64,000 bases of DNA from Pseudomonas fluorescens (lineage in GTDB: Bacteria; Pseudomonadota; Gammaproteobacteria; Pseudomonadales; Pseudomonadaceae): contig NZ_CABVHU010000011.1 of NCBI RefSeq assembly GCF_902497855.1, forward strand, positions 62,001 through 126,000, given 5' to 3'. The notes beneath the pieces are model-generated. The model did no database searches and was not told the DNA's origin. It saw only the letters and a list, made by a program, of their open reading frames with translations. Both the position numbers and the translations under genes were made by a program. Positions within the stretch are counted from its first letter, which is position 1; each line of letters starts with the position of its first letter. Below, piece by piece: positions 44,921 to 53,550 of this stretch.

Positions 44921-46063
44921 ATGGCAGTCAAAGTCCTGGTGGTGGACGATTCGGGGTTTTTCCGCCGCCGCGTCTCGGAAATTCTTGCAGCCGATCCGAA
45001 CATCCAGGTCGTCGGCACGGCGACCAACGGCAAAGAGGCGATCGATCAGGCGCTGGCCCTCAAGCCGGACGTGATCACCATGGACTACGAGATGCCGATG
45101 ATGGATGGCATCACCGCCGTGCGGCACATCATGCAACGCTGCCCGACCCCGGTGTTGATGTTCTCCTCGCTGACCCATGAAGGCGCCCGGGTCACCCTGG
45201 ATGCACTGGACGCCGGCGCGGTGGATTTCCTGCCGAAGAATTTCGAAGACATCTCGCGCAACCCGGAGAAGGTCAAGCAACTGCTGTGCGAGAAGATTCT
45301 GAGCATCTCGCGCAGTAACCGTCGTGTCAGCGCCTACAGCGCTCCGGCTCCGGTCCCGGTCGCCGCGCCTGTGCCTACGCCTGCGCCTTCGAGCGTCAGC
45401 AATTATGGCAGCAGCGCGCCTGCACGTCCGGTACCCGCTCCGGCGCCGATTCCAGCGCGTACGCACGCCCCGGCATCGTCGTCGCCAGCACCCAGGCGTA
45501 AAGCCTACAAACTGGTCGCCATCGGCACCTCCACCGGCGGCCCGGTTGCCCTGCAGCGGGTGCTGACCCTGTTGCCGGCCAACTTCCCGGCACCGATCGT
45601 GTTGATCCAGCACATGCCGGCGGCCTTCACCAAGGCATTCGCCGAGCGGCTGGACAAGCTCTGCCGCATCCACGTCAAGGAAGCCGAGGATGGCGACATC
45701 CTGCGTCCGGGCCTCGCGCTGCTGGCTCCGGGGGGCAAGCAGATGATGATCGACGGCCGTGGCGCGGTGAAAATCCTCCCGGGTGACGAGCGCCTGAACT
45801 ACCGGCCGTGCGTGGACATCACCTTCGGCTCGGCGGCCAGGTCCTACGGTGACAAAGTTCTGGCGGTGGTGTTGACCGGCATGGGCGCCGACGGTCGCGA
45901 AGGTGCGCGCCTGCTCAAGCAGAGCGGCAGCTCGATCTGGGCTCAGGATGAAGCGAGCTGCGTGATCTACGGCATGCCGATGGCCATCGTCAAAGCCGAA
46001 CTGGCCGACGCGGTGTATGGCCTGGACGAGATTGGCAGGCACCTGGTCGAGGCGTGTGTCTGA
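44921..46063 (+). CDS. cheB: Chemotaxis methylesterase CheB
   Basis: Encodes 380 aa from the ATG with TGGAG upstream. Receiver domain (1-120) with Asp55 in ITMDYEMPMMDG; a Pro/Ala-rich linker (about 140-190); methylesterase domain with Ser204 in IGTSTGGPVALQ, His in VLIQHMPAAFTKAFAERLD and Asp in TGMGADGREGARLL. It demethylates and deamidates chemoreceptors when phosphorylated by CheA. Its stop overlaps the motC start. Confidence 0.96.
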   Translation: MAVKVLVVDDSGFFRRRVSEILAADPNIQVVGTATNGKEAIDQALALKPDVITMDYEMPMMDGITAVRHIMQRCPTPVLMFSSLTHEGARVTLDALDAGAVDFLPKNFEDISRNPEKVKQLLCEKILSISRSNRRVSAYSAPAPVPVAAPVPTPAPSSVSNYGSSAPARPVPAPAPIPARTHAPASSSPAPRRKAYKLVAIGTSTGGPVALQRVLTLLPANFPAPIVLIQHMPAAFTKAFAERLDKLCRIHVKEAEDGDILRPGLALLAPGGKQMMIDGRGAVKILPGDERLNYRPCVDITFGSAARSYGDKVLAVVLTGMGADGREGARLLKQSGSSIWAQDEASCVIYGMPMAIVKAELADAVYGLDEIGRHLVEACV

Positions 46064-46803
46064 TGGATGTTCTGAGCCTGATCGGGATCATCATGGCATT
46101 TGTCGCGATCATCGGCGGCAACTACCTTGAAGGCGGTCACCTCGGTGCACTGGCCAACGGCCCGGCGGCATTGATTGTCATCGGCGGGACCGTCGGCGCG
46201 GTACTGCTGCAGTCGCCGATGAGCGCCTTCAAGCGCGCCCTGCAGATTCTGGTGTGGATTTTGTTCCCGCCGCGGGTGGACCTGGCCGGCGGTATCGATC
46301 GCGTGGTGGGCTGGAGCCTGACCGCGCGCAAGGAAGGTCTGCTCGGCCTGGAAGGGGTGGCCGACGCCGAACCCGACAACTACTCGCGCAAAGGCCTGCA
46401 ACTGCTGGTGGACGGGGCCGAGCCGGAATCGATCCGCAGCATTCTGGAGGTGGATTTCTACACCCGGGAAAGCCGCGACATCGAGGCCGCCAAAGTCTTC
46501 GAAAGCATGGGCGGCTACGCGCCGACCATCGGTATCATCGGTGCGGTAATGGGCCTGATCCACGTCATGGGCAACCTGGCCGATCCGTCACAATTGGGCA
46601 GCGGCATTGCCGTGGCCTTCGTCGCCACCATTTACGGCGTGGCCAGTGCCAACCTGGTCCTGCTGCCGATTGCCGCCAAGCTCAAGTCTGTCGCCCTGCG
46701 CCAGTCGCGTTACCGCGAGATGTTGCTGGAAGGCATCCTGTCGATCGCCGAAGGTGAAAACCCTCGCTCTATCGAGTTGAAGCTTCAAGGCTTCATGGAT
46801 TGA
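46063..46803 (+). CDS. motC: Flagellar stator protein MotC (MotA-like)
   Basis: Encodes 246 aa, start ATG overlapping the cheB stop by 1 nt (TGATG). Four membrane segments, with LSLIGIIMAFVAIIGGNYLE first and VFESMGGYAPTIGIIGAVMG, then GIAVAFVATIYGVASANLVL in the C-terminal half, the MotA/ExbB signature. With MotD it forms the second, proton-driven stator known from P. aeruginosa (the MotAB pair is elsewhere in the genome). Confidence 0.95.
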   Translation: MDVLSLIGIIMAFVAIIGGNYLEGGHLGALANGPAALIVIGGTVGAVLLQSPMSAFKRALQILVWILFPPRVDLAGGIDRVVGWSLTARKEGLLGLEGVADAEPDNYSRKGLQLLVDGAEPESIRSILEVDFYTRESRDIEAAKVFESMGGYAPTIGIIGAVMGLIHVMGNLADPSQLGSGIAVAFVATIYGVASANLVLLPIAAKLKSVALRQSRYREMLLEGILSIAEGENPRSIELKLQGFMD

Positions 46804-46818
46804 TGGAGGTCATGGACG

Positions 46819-47712
46819 ATGGCTCGTCGCCGGCAACCTGAAGAAACCGTCAATCGCGAACGCTGGCTGGTGTCCTATGCGGACTTCATCACCTTGCTGT
46901 TCGCCTTTTTCGTGGTGATGTACTCGATCTCTTCGGTCAACGAAGGCAAGTACAAAGTGATTTCCGAAGCGTTGATCGGCGTCTTTACCGACGCCGACCG
47001 CGCGCTCCTGCCGATTCCCATCGGCGACGAACGACCGAAGACCGTGACCCCGGCCAAGCCGCTGGTCAAGGACAGCGAGCAGATCGACGCGGGCATCGCC
47101 CAGGCCGCCAACGATCCGCTGAACAGCATCGCCGATGACATCAGCGCGGCGTTCGGCGACCTGATCAGCGCCAACCAGATGACCGTGCGCGGCAATGAGT
47201 TGTGGGTCGAGATCGAGCTCAATTCCAGCCTGTTGTTCGGCAGCGGCGACGCCATGCCCAGCGACATCGCGTTCAACATCATCGACAAGGTCGCCGCGAT
47301 CCTGAAGCCGTTCGACAACCCGATCCATGTCGAAGGTTTCACCGACGATCGTCCGATCCGCACCGCGCAGTACCCGACCAACTGGGAGCTGTCCTCGGCC
47401 CGGTCGGCGAGCATCGTGCGCATGCTGGCGATGCAGGGGGTGAACCCCGGCCGTCTGGCGTCGGTGGGTTACGGCGAGTTCCAACCGGTGGCCAACAACG
47501 CGACCGCCGAGGGCCGGGCGCGCAACCGTCGCGTGGTGCTGGTGGTGTCGCGAAACCTGGATGTGCGTCGCAGCCTGACCGGCACCGGAACCGCCCATGC
47601 CAAGCCGGATGCAGCCTTGAAGCGTGCTGGCACACAAACTGCACCGACCCTGGTCAAGTCGCCGGGACGAGAGAGCGCCGTCAATTCTCCGTCACCTGCA
47701 TTAATACGCTGA
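46819..47712 (+). CDS. motD: Flagellar stator protein MotD (MotB-like)
   Basis: Encodes 297 aa: a basic N-terminus, one membrane segment with the proton-carrying Asp (RWLVSYADFITLLFAFFVVM), and a C-terminal OmpA-like peptidoglycan-binding domain (about 125-250; VEGFTDDRPIRTAQYPTNWE, RLASVGYGEFQPVANNATAE, GRARNRRVVLVV). It anchors the MotC stator to the cell wall. Partner of motC, 15 nt upstream. Confidence 0.95.
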   Translation: MARRRQPEETVNRERWLVSYADFITLLFAFFVVMYSISSVNEGKYKVISEALIGVFTDADRALLPIPIGDERPKTVTPAKPLVKDSEQIDAGIAQAANDPLNSIADDISAAFGDLISANQMTVRGNELWVEIELNSSLLFGSGDAMPSDIAFNIIDKVAAILKPFDNPIHVEGFTDDRPIRTAQYPTNWELSSARSASIVRMLAMQGVNPGRLASVGYGEFQPVANNATAEGRARNRRVVLVVSRNLDVRRSLTGTGTAHAKPDAALKRAGTQTAPTLVKSPGRESAVNSPSPALIR

Positions 47713-47754
47713 GCTATTTCTCGGTCGTATCTGTCGACCGGGAGGAACAATCCA

Positions 47755-48543
47755 ATGAGAGTCTGGGCAGTCGCCAATCAAAAGGGTGGTGTCGGTAAAA
47801 CCACTTCCTCCATCGCTCTAGCCGGGTTACTGGCCGAGGCGGGCAAGCGCGTGGTCGTGGTCGATCTCGACCCCCACGGCTCCATGACCAGTTACTTCGG
47901 TTATGACCCCGATAAACTGGAACACAGCGTCTACGACCTGTTCCTGCACAAGGGTAGCGTGCCCGCGGATTTGCCCGGCCAGCTGTTGTTGTCCACCAGC
48001 CATGAACATATCTCGCTGTTGCCGTCGAGTACCGCGCTGGCGACCCTCGAGCGCCAGTCGCCGGGCCAGAGCGGCCTGGGCCTGGTGATTGCCAAGACGC
48101 TGGCGCAGTTGTGGCAGGACTTCGATTACGCCGTGATCGACAGCCCGCCGTTGCTCGGCGTGCTGATGGTCAATGCCTTGGCGGCGAGCCAGCAGCTGGT
48201 TATTCCAGTGCAGACCGAGCACCTGGCGGTCAAGGGCCTGGAACGCATGGTCAGCACCCTGACGATGATCAACCGCTCGCGCAAGCAAGCGCTGCCGTTC
48301 AGCATCGTGCCGACCTTGTTCGATCGCCGCACCCAGGCCTCCCTCGGGACGTTGCGGGTGTTGCGCGAAAGGTACCCGGAGGAGATCTGGCAGGGCCACA
48401 TCCCGGTCGACACCCGCTTGCGGGACGCCAGCCTTGCTGGCATGACGCCTTCGCAATTCGACAGCAAGAGCCGCGGCGTCCTCGCCTACCGCGCCCTGCT
48501 CAAGCACCTGCTGGCGGCACAACTCGTTCCGCAGGTGGCCTGA
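47755..48543 (+). CDS. parC: ParA-like ATPase ParC, chemotaxis array positioning
   Basis: Encodes 262 aa. Deviant Walker A NQKGGVGKTTSSIALAGLLA is at residues 6-25, followed by VVDLDPHGSMTSYFGYDPDK and AVIDSPPLLGVLMVNALAAS. It belongs to the ParC family, polar ParA-like ATPases that segregate chemotaxis arrays through ParP (worked out in Vibrio; PA1462 is the P. aeruginosa counterpart). The short gap before it contains a 6-bp stem (CGGTCG / CGACCG). REP repeats separate it from parP. Confidence 0.9.
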   Translation: MRVWAVANQKGGVGKTTSSIALAGLLAEAGKRVVVVDLDPHGSMTSYFGYDPDKLEHSVYDLFLHKGSVPADLPGQLLLSTSHEHISLLPSSTALATLERQSPGQSGLGLVIAKTLAQLWQDFDYAVIDSPPLLGVLMVNALAASQQLVIPVQTEHLAVKGLERMVSTLTMINRSRKQALPFSIVPTLFDRRTQASLGTLRVLRERYPEEIWQGHIPVDTRLRDASLAGMTPSQFDSKSRGVLAYRALLKHLLAAQLVPQVA

Positions 48544-48559
48544 GATGTGCCTGCCCCCG

Positions 48560-48821
48560 GTAGGAGCAAGCTTGCTCGCGATGGTCGTCAACGATAACGC
48601 TAAAAACCTGACACCCCACGGCGCTCTCGTGTTTTTCGCTGTAGGAGCAAGCTTGCTCGCGATGGTCGTCAACGATAACGCTAAAAACCTGACACCCCAC
48701 GGCGCTCTCAGGTTTTTCGCTGTAGGAGCAAGCTTGCTCGCGATGGTCGTCAACGATAACGCTAAAAACCTGACACCCCGCGGCGCTCTCGTGTTTTTCG
48801 CGAGCAAGCTCGCTCCTACAA
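48560..48821. repeat. Triple 81-bp REP unit between parC and parP
   Basis: Three direct units start TAGGAGCAAGCTTGCTCGCG at 48561, 48642 and 48723, nearly identical across 81 bp including the spacer, and are closed by an inverted REP (GCGAGCAAGCTCGCTCCTAC) at about 48799-48818. Continuous reading frames through it on both strands are repeat artefacts. The third unit ends only 15-20 nt before the parP start. Confidence 0.92.
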
Positions 48822-48834
48822 TGGGTGGGCGTCA

Positions 48835-49683
48835 GTGAACAGGCCGGCAAAGATCACTTCACGCCCGCAACTGGCGCTGCAGTCCTATCTGGACAACTTG
48901 CTGATGGACGCGACCGACGAGTTCACGGCGGACGTCCCCGAGGTGGTCGAAGACGACAGTGCGCTGGATGAATTCCAGGCGGCGGTGCTTGAAGAGCAAG
49001 CCCGTGATGCGCAGATCGTGCCGGTGCCATTGGCGAAGATCCCGGTGACCGTGGTCGACGCGCCAGCACCGGTTCCGGCACCCGTTCCCACCGTCTCTGC
49101 GCCGTTGCAAACCCTGGTACCGCCGTTAGTCGAAGTCCATCAAGCTCCCGCCGCAACACCACCAATGATTGAAACAAACGGTCGTCCTTCATGGGCCGCC
49201 GAGCCATTCGAATGCCTGTTGTTCGACGTCGCCGGGTTGACCCTGGCGGTGCCGCTGGTGTGCCTGGGTTCGATCTATTCGTTGGCCGGTCACGAACTGA
49301 CACCGCTGTTCGGTCAGCCGGACTGGTTCCTCGGGATCCTGCCGAGCCAGGCCGGCAACCTGAAGGTGCTGGATACCGCGCGCTGGGTCATGCCCGATCG
49401 TTACCGCGACGATTTCCGCCAGGGCCTGCAATACGTCATTTCGGTGCAGGGCCACGAGTGGGGGCTGGCGGTGCATCAGGTCAGCCGTTCGTTGCGCCTG
49501 GACCCGAACGAAATCAAGTGGCGTAGCCACCGCGGTCAGCGGCCATGGCTGGCGGGCACGGTGATTGAACACATGTGTGCATTGCTCGACGTTACCGAAC
49601 TGGCCGAGCTGATCGCCAGCGGCGGGGCAAAGCACATGGGCGGCAGCAAAGCCGGCCCGTCAAACGACATAGAAGCTACATGA
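48835..49683 (+). CDS. parP: CheW-domain protein ParP
   Basis: Encodes 282 aa from a GTG start. N-terminal 20 residues are basic (RPAKITSRPQLALQSYLDNL), then an acidic and Pro-rich linker (about 25-115), and a CheW-like domain at about 120-265 (ECLLFDVAGLTLAVPLVCLG, LGILPSQAGNLKVLDTARWV). ParP links ParC to chemotaxis arrays by binding CheA and receptors. Located between parC and cheW as in P. aeruginosa (PA1463). The ribosome-binding site is weak (GGGTGGGCGTCA). Confidence 0.88.
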   Translation: MNRPAKITSRPQLALQSYLDNLLMDATDEFTADVPEVVEDDSALDEFQAAVLEEQARDAQIVPVPLAKIPVTVVDAPAPVPAPVPTVSAPLQTLVPPLVEVHQAPAATPPMIETNGRPSWAAEPFECLLFDVAGLTLAVPLVCLGSIYSLAGHELTPLFGQPDWFLGILPSQAGNLKVLDTARWVMPDRYRDDFRQGLQYVISVQGHEWGLAVHQVSRSLRLDPNEIKWRSHRGQRPWLAGTVIEHMCALLDVTELAELIASGGAKHMGGSKAGPSNDIEAT

Positions 49684-49756
49684 CAATCAGGGGGCGGCAC
49701 TCCATGTCGCCGCACAGAACACACACCGCCAGGGCGGTTTATCGAAGGATCAGGGT

Positions 49757-50242
49757 ATGAATGATAAGGCGTCGTCTGCAAAAGGTTCCGAAGATCCGAT
49801 CCTGCAATGGGTAACCTTCAAGCTGGACAATGAGACCTACGGCATCAACGTGATGCGCGTTCAGGAAGTCCTGCGCTACACCGAAATCGCCCCGGTCCCG
49901 GGTGCCCCGAGTTACGTGTTGGGCATTATCAACCTGCGCGGCAACGTGGTCACCGTGATCGACACCCGTCAGCGCTTCGGCCTGATGAACGCCGAGATCA
50001 GCGACAACACCCGTATCGTCATCATCGAGGCCGACAAGCAAGTGGTCGGGATCATGGTCGACAGCGTGGCCGAAGTGGTTTACTTGCGTCAGTCGGAAAT
50101 CGAAACCGCGCCGAACGTCGGTAGCGACGAGTCCGCCAAGTTCATCCAGGGCGTGTGCAACAAGAACAACGAATTGCTGATCCTGGTCGAACTGGACAAG
50201 ATGATGAGCGAAGAAGAATGGTCGGACCTGGAGAACATCTGA
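49757..50242 (+). CDS. cheW: Chemotaxis coupling protein CheW
   Basis: Encodes 161 aa, a single CheW domain (ILQWVTFKLDNETYGINVMR, VPGAPSYVLGIINLRGNVVT, VIDTRQRFGL). CheW joins CheA to chemoreceptors. GAAGGATCAGGGT lies before the ATG. The next gene begins 3 nt after the stop. Confidence 0.96.
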   Translation: MNDKASSAKGSEDPILQWVTFKLDNETYGINVMRVQEVLRYTEIAPVPGAPSYVLGIINLRGNVVTVIDTRQRFGLMNAEISDNTRIVIIEADKQVVGIMVDSVAEVVYLRQSEIETAPNVGSDESAKFIQGVCNKNNELLILVELDKMMSEEEWSDLENI

Positions 50243-50245
50243 TTG

Positions 50246-50635
50246 ATGCTTGAGGTGGCGGTCGTTGTCCTGTTCCTTTTATGGGCAGGCATGCTGGCGA
50301 TGTTCCTGGCCTACGTTCGCGCGCAAAAGCTGATCGCCGCGCAACAAGCCCGGGGCGATGCGCTGCGCGATCAGCGCATCAAGGACCTGGCCAGGCGCCT
50401 CGACGATTACCAGAACAGCAGCGTGCGCATGGGGCAGGAGCTGCAAGAATTGCGCGCGGTGGTCGGGCCGTTGCCGGACAAGCTGATCCAGCTGGAACAG
50501 CGCGACCCGTCGAGCCTGTCGTTCGCCCAGGCGGCTCGCCTGGTGGGCATGGGCGCGAGCGTCAACGAACTGACTCAGTCCTGCGGCTTGACCCAGGCTG
50601 AGGCAGAGTTAATGAGCAAGCTGCACAAAACCTGA
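50246..50635 (+). CDS. DUF2802 membrane-anchored protein
   Basis: Encodes 129 aa: an N-terminal membrane helix (LEVAVVVLFLLWAGMLAMFL), a coiled-coil stretch (about 25-70, IAAQQARGDALRDQRIKDLA) and a C-terminal helical end with an HTH-like look (AARLVGMGASVNELTQSCGL, TQAEAELMSKLHK). The family, DUF2802, regularly follows cheW in Pseudomonas (PA1465) but has no known function. A TTG one codon upstream is a less likely start. Confidence 0.82.
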   Translation: MLEVAVVVLFLLWAGMLAMFLAYVRAQKLIAAQQARGDALRDQRIKDLARRLDDYQNSSVRMGQELQELRAVVGPLPDKLIQLEQRDPSSLSFAQAARLVGMGASVNELTQSCGLTQAEAELMSKLHKT

Positions 50636-50652
50636 AAGACTGTTCACGATCC

Positions 50653-50801
50653 CCTGTAGGAGCTGGCTTGCCAGCGAAGGCGGCCTCAAGCCATGCAGCG
50701 CTCATGCGAACGCCTTCGCCGGCAAGCCGGCTCCTACACGAGTTGGCGTTGCCAATTCATCGATACACAGCTGATCCCTGTTGCAAACTCGCTCCTACAA
50801 G
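50653..50801. repeat. REP elements after the cheW operon
   Basis: TGTAGGAGCTGGCTTGCCAG and its inverse GGCAAGCCGGCTCCTACACG form a pair, followed by half of another copy (CTCGCTCCTACAAGG). It lies between the converging ends of the chemotaxis operon and the minus-strand flhB-like gene and could serve both as 3' end structure. Confidence 0.85.
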
Positions 50802-50818
50802 GTGGCGTCCTCGACATC

Positions 50819-51148
50819 TCAGTAGTCATCCCCGCGATCGGTGATGTCCTTCTCGACCGCAGGCCCATCCGGATCCTGTCCCTGGGGAAACTTACCCTTC
50901 AAATTCCACGCAAACGCAATAATCTCGGCAATCGTGCGATACAACTCCTCCGGAATACTTTCCCCCAATTCCATCCGCGCCAGCAACTTCACCAGTTCGG
51001 CGTTCTCGTAAATCGGTACTTCATAATCGCGGGCAATCTTCAAAATGGCTTCGGCCAGGGCATCGTCACCTTTCGCCGTGAGGGTAGGGGCGTGGCTGCC
51101 ATCGTATTTGAGGGCGATGGCCTGGCGCGGGATGTCAGGGGTTTTCAT
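50819..51148 (-). CDS. FlhB C-terminal domain paralogue (FhlB/EscU-like)
   Basis: Encodes 109 aa corresponding to FlhB after its NPTH cleavage site: RQAIALKYDGSHAPTLTAKG aligns with the FlhB segment HYAVALKYDPDKGGAPMLVA, and YEVPIYENAELVKLLARMEL, GESIPEELYRTIAEIIAFAW matches the FlhB region ANEVMLLESPALARSIYY to VAQVLAYVYQ. It has no membrane part. Such proteins can replace the FlhB C-domain in export switching in some bacteria. The start overlaps the stop of the upstream FliK-like gene by 4 nt. Confidence 0.85.
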   Translation of the reverse strand: MKTPDIPRQAIALKYDGSHAPTLTAKGDDALAEAILKIARDYEVPIYENAELVKLLARMELGESIPEELYRTIAEIIAFAWNLKGKFPQGQDPDGPAVEKDITDRGDDY

Positions 51149-52716
51149 GCGGTTTCGTCGACCCAGCGTTGTTCGAGATTGGTTTGGGCGCCTTGCGGCG
51201 GTGTGCCGAGGTGGCAATCGATGTCGCCGACGTTCAGGCCGCAGGACAGCAGGCGTTGGCGCAGACCGGCCAGATTGCTTTCGATCAGGCGGGCGGTGCA
51301 GGGGCGCTCGGCCCATAGCTGGCTGGAGAGGCTGCCACTGATCAACTGCGCTTGAACCTGCAATGGCCCCAGTGGCTCCATGTCGAACGCCAACTCGACG
51401 CGCCAGAGGTGTTGCTTGGGCGGGCGTTCTTCGTGACGTTCTTTTGGCTGCTGCTGTTCGGGCGCTTCTTCGCGCTGGAACTTGACTTGCAATGGCACGA
51501 TGTCCTGCAGATTGCGCATCGGTATTTCCAGCTGCCAGGTGCTCATCTGGCGCCCGTCACTGGTCACGCCGGTCTGTTCCAGGCTCGACAGCTGATGATT
51601 TTGCAAGCGTGACACCGCTGCCGCGGCCAGGCGCAGCAGGTGTTCGAGATCGTCCTCGCCATCCGCGCTTTGCAACAGGCGCTCGGGCAGGGGGAAGCTG
51701 GTCGGCGACGGTTTGGCGCTGACCTGCCCCAGCATGCCGAGGGCGCTGCGCACGAAACCCGGCATGGCCTGGGCCAGGGTATTGGCGGCTATGATCGCAT
51801 TCAGATTGGTGTTGGCCGCCAACCCCGGGGTCAATTGTGCGATCAGCCTGAGCAGGTCGCCCTTCATGTCCGGCGCCAGCGTCGGGTTCTGCCCGCCGAG
51901 CAGTTTCGCTTCGAGGAACAGCCCGCTGCCGGCCAGTGCCTGGGCCAGGCCCTTGGGCGTACTGAGTTGATGCACGTCCGGCAGGCCGGCGAGCAGCTTG
52001 TCCACGGCAGCGCGCACTTCGCTGGATGTCTGATCGGCGGGCAGGTTTTGCAGCAGTTTCAACAGCCCGTCGATCGAACCCTGGCGACTCTGCTGGCTGA
52101 CCAGTTGCTGGCTCACCGCCAGTTGTTCCTGGCGGCTGCTCAACGGCACGAACTTCAAGGTCTGGGCGTCCTGCACCCGCGCGCTCAACAAGGTGCCGAT
52201 GGGCAGTGGCTGTGGGCTGTCGATGCTCAGTGTACTGCCGCTCAGCGCCGTATTGAGCAGGCTCACCATCGAACGAAAGACCGTTGCCTGACCCGGAACC
52301 TGGGGCATCACTTGCGAGGTCAGCACTTTGCCTTGCAGCAGGGTGCCGGCCGGCAGTTGTACGGTGTCGATGCGGGTGAGGGTGGCGATGCTGGAGGCGA
52401 CGGCCTGTTGCACGCTGATCGCCAGGTTGCCTGCCGATGGCTGGGTGATCGCCAGGTGGGTGCCCTGGAGCAGCGGCTGGGTACTGGTGGCCTGGACCGT
52501 GGTCTGGCGGCCACTGTCGAGGGTGACCTTCAGCAGCAGTTGAAACGTCTGTTCCGCCTGCTTGAGCGACAGCACTTCGGCCTTGGCGCCCTGACCGGTG
52601 CCGATCAGGCCCTCCATCGGCGTCAGCAACTTGAGCAACTCACCGCCGACCGCCTGCGCACGTGGCGTCGCAGGCGCGGTTGGCGGTAGCGGAAGGATGT
52701 TCATTTCGCCTGTCAT
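51145..52716 (-). CDS. FliK-like hook-length control family protein
   Basis: Encodes 523 aa (an ATG four codons in, MNILPLPPTA, is an equally good start). The middle is Gln/Leu/Thr-rich without membrane segments, and the C-terminal domain (about 400-510: LRRVELAFDMEPLGPLQVQA-type sequence, QLISGSLSSQLWAERPCTAR, LIESNLAGLRQRLLSCGLNV) matches the Flg_hook domain of FliK. It is a second FliK-type gene besides 22428-23741, and it is fused by a 4-nt overlap (ATGA) with the FlhB-like gene. The role is unknown; it is conserved in Pseudomonas near ccmA. Confidence 0.8.
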   Translation of the reverse strand: MTGEMNILPLPPTAPATPRAQAVGGELLKLLTPMEGLIGTGQGAKAEVLSLKQAEQTFQLLLKVTLDSGRQTTVQATSTQPLLQGTHLAITQPSAGNLAISVQQAVASSIATLTRIDTVQLPAGTLLQGKVLTSQVMPQVPGQATVFRSMVSLLNTALSGSTLSIDSPQPLPIGTLLSARVQDAQTLKFVPLSSRQEQLAVSQQLVSQQSRQGSIDGLLKLLQNLPADQTSSEVRAAVDKLLAGLPDVHQLSTPKGLAQALAGSGLFLEAKLLGGQNPTLAPDMKGDLLRLIAQLTPGLAANTNLNAIIAANTLAQAMPGFVRSALGMLGQVSAKPSPTSFPLPERLLQSADGEDDLEHLLRLAAAAVSRLQNHQLSSLEQTGVTSDGRQMSTWQLEIPMRNLQDIVPLQVKFQREEAPEQQQPKERHEERPPKQHLWRVELAFDMEPLGPLQVQAQLISGSLSSQLWAERPCTARLIESNLAGLRQRLLSCGLNVGDIDCHLGTPPQGAQTNLEQRWVDETA

Positions 52717-52746
52717 ATGCGGTCACAACCTGAGGAAATTGCCCTC

Positions 52747-52773
52747 TTGAGAGTAGGGCATGGCATGTATAAT
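52747..52773 (+). promoter_or_regulatory. Probable sigma-70 promoter of the ccm operon
   Basis: A perfect TATAAT (52768-52773) with TTGAGA 15 nt upstream (short spacing). Directly after it is a stem-loop (GGCCCCG / CGGGGC around TTGTATC, 52776-52795) in the leader, and then a palindrome ATTTGCAAAT (52805-52814). The ccmA start lies about 140 nt downstream. Confidence 0.5.
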
Positions 52774-52914
52774 GCGGCCCCGTTGTATCCGGGGCGCTGA
52801 AATCATTTGCAAATACTTGATCTGGCGCCTTAGACCGAGCCGCCAAAGCATTTATCCTGCATCTCTTTAGCGGCCGCACCGCTGCCGACTTGAACCCTAA
52901 AGGCCCGTGATCTC

Positions 52915-53550
52915 TTGACCAGTCCTGTCCTGCAAACCGTTGCCCTTGCCTGTGAGCGAGACCTTCGGCTGCTTTTCGAAAATCTCGAATTGAGACTGGC
53001 CAGTGGCGAAATGGTGCAAATCAGTGGCCCTAACGGCAGCGGCAAGACCAGCCTGCTGCGTCTGCTTTGCGGTCTGATGCAGCCGACCGCCGGCCAAGTA
53101 TTGCTCAACGGCCAGCCGCTGAACGAGCAACGCAGTGAACTGGCACACAACCTGCTGTGGATCGGCCATGCCGCCGGGATCAAGGACCTGCTGACCCCGG
53201 AAGAAAATTTGAGCTGGCTCTGCGCCCTGCATCAACCGGCCTCCCACGAGGCAATCTGGCACGCGCTGGCCGCGGTCGGATTGCGCGGTTTCGAGGATGT
53301 TCCGTGCCATACCCTGTCCGCCGGCCAGCAGCGCCGCGTGGCATTGGCGCGGTTGTACCTGGAAAGCCCGGCGCTGTGGATCCTCGATGAGCCCTTTACC
53401 GCGCTCGATAAACAAGGCGTGACGCAACTTGAAGAACACCTGGCCGCACATTGCGAAAGCGGTGGCATGGTGGTGCTGACCACGCACCACACCCTGAGCC
53501 GGATGCCGGCCGGTTATCGCGACATTGATCTGGGGAACTGGGCCGTATGA
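52915..53550 (+). CDS. ccmA: Heme exporter ATP-binding protein CcmA
   Basis: Encodes 211 aa from a TTG start; no ATG fits the conserved N-terminus better. ABC motifs are Walker A GPNGSGKTSLLRLL, signature LSAGQQRRVALARL and Walker B LWILDEPF. CcmA with CcmB and CcmC releases holo-CcmE in the periplasmic heme delivery step of cytochrome c maturation. First gene of ccmABCDEFGHI; overlaps ccmB by 4 nt. Confidence 0.95.
   Translation: MTSPVLQTVALACERDLRLLFENLELRLASGEMVQISGPNGSGKTSLLRLLCGLMQPTAGQVLLNGQPLNEQRSELAHNLLWIGHAAGIKDLLTPEENLSWLCALHQPASHEAIWHALAAVGLRGFEDVPCHTLSAGQQRRVALARLYLESPALWILDEPFTALDKQGVTQLEEHLAAHCESGGMVVLTTHHTLSRMPAGYRDIDLGNWAV

Noticed and set aside
48560..48821. CRISPR-like or coding repeat (open frames on both strands)
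   Set aside because: 81-bp REP units without unique spacers; the open frames exist because 81 is divisible by three.
52774..52797. tRNA-like or small RNA gene before ccmA
   Set aside because: Only a single stem-loop; no cloverleaf arms or CCA end, so it is treated as part of the leader.
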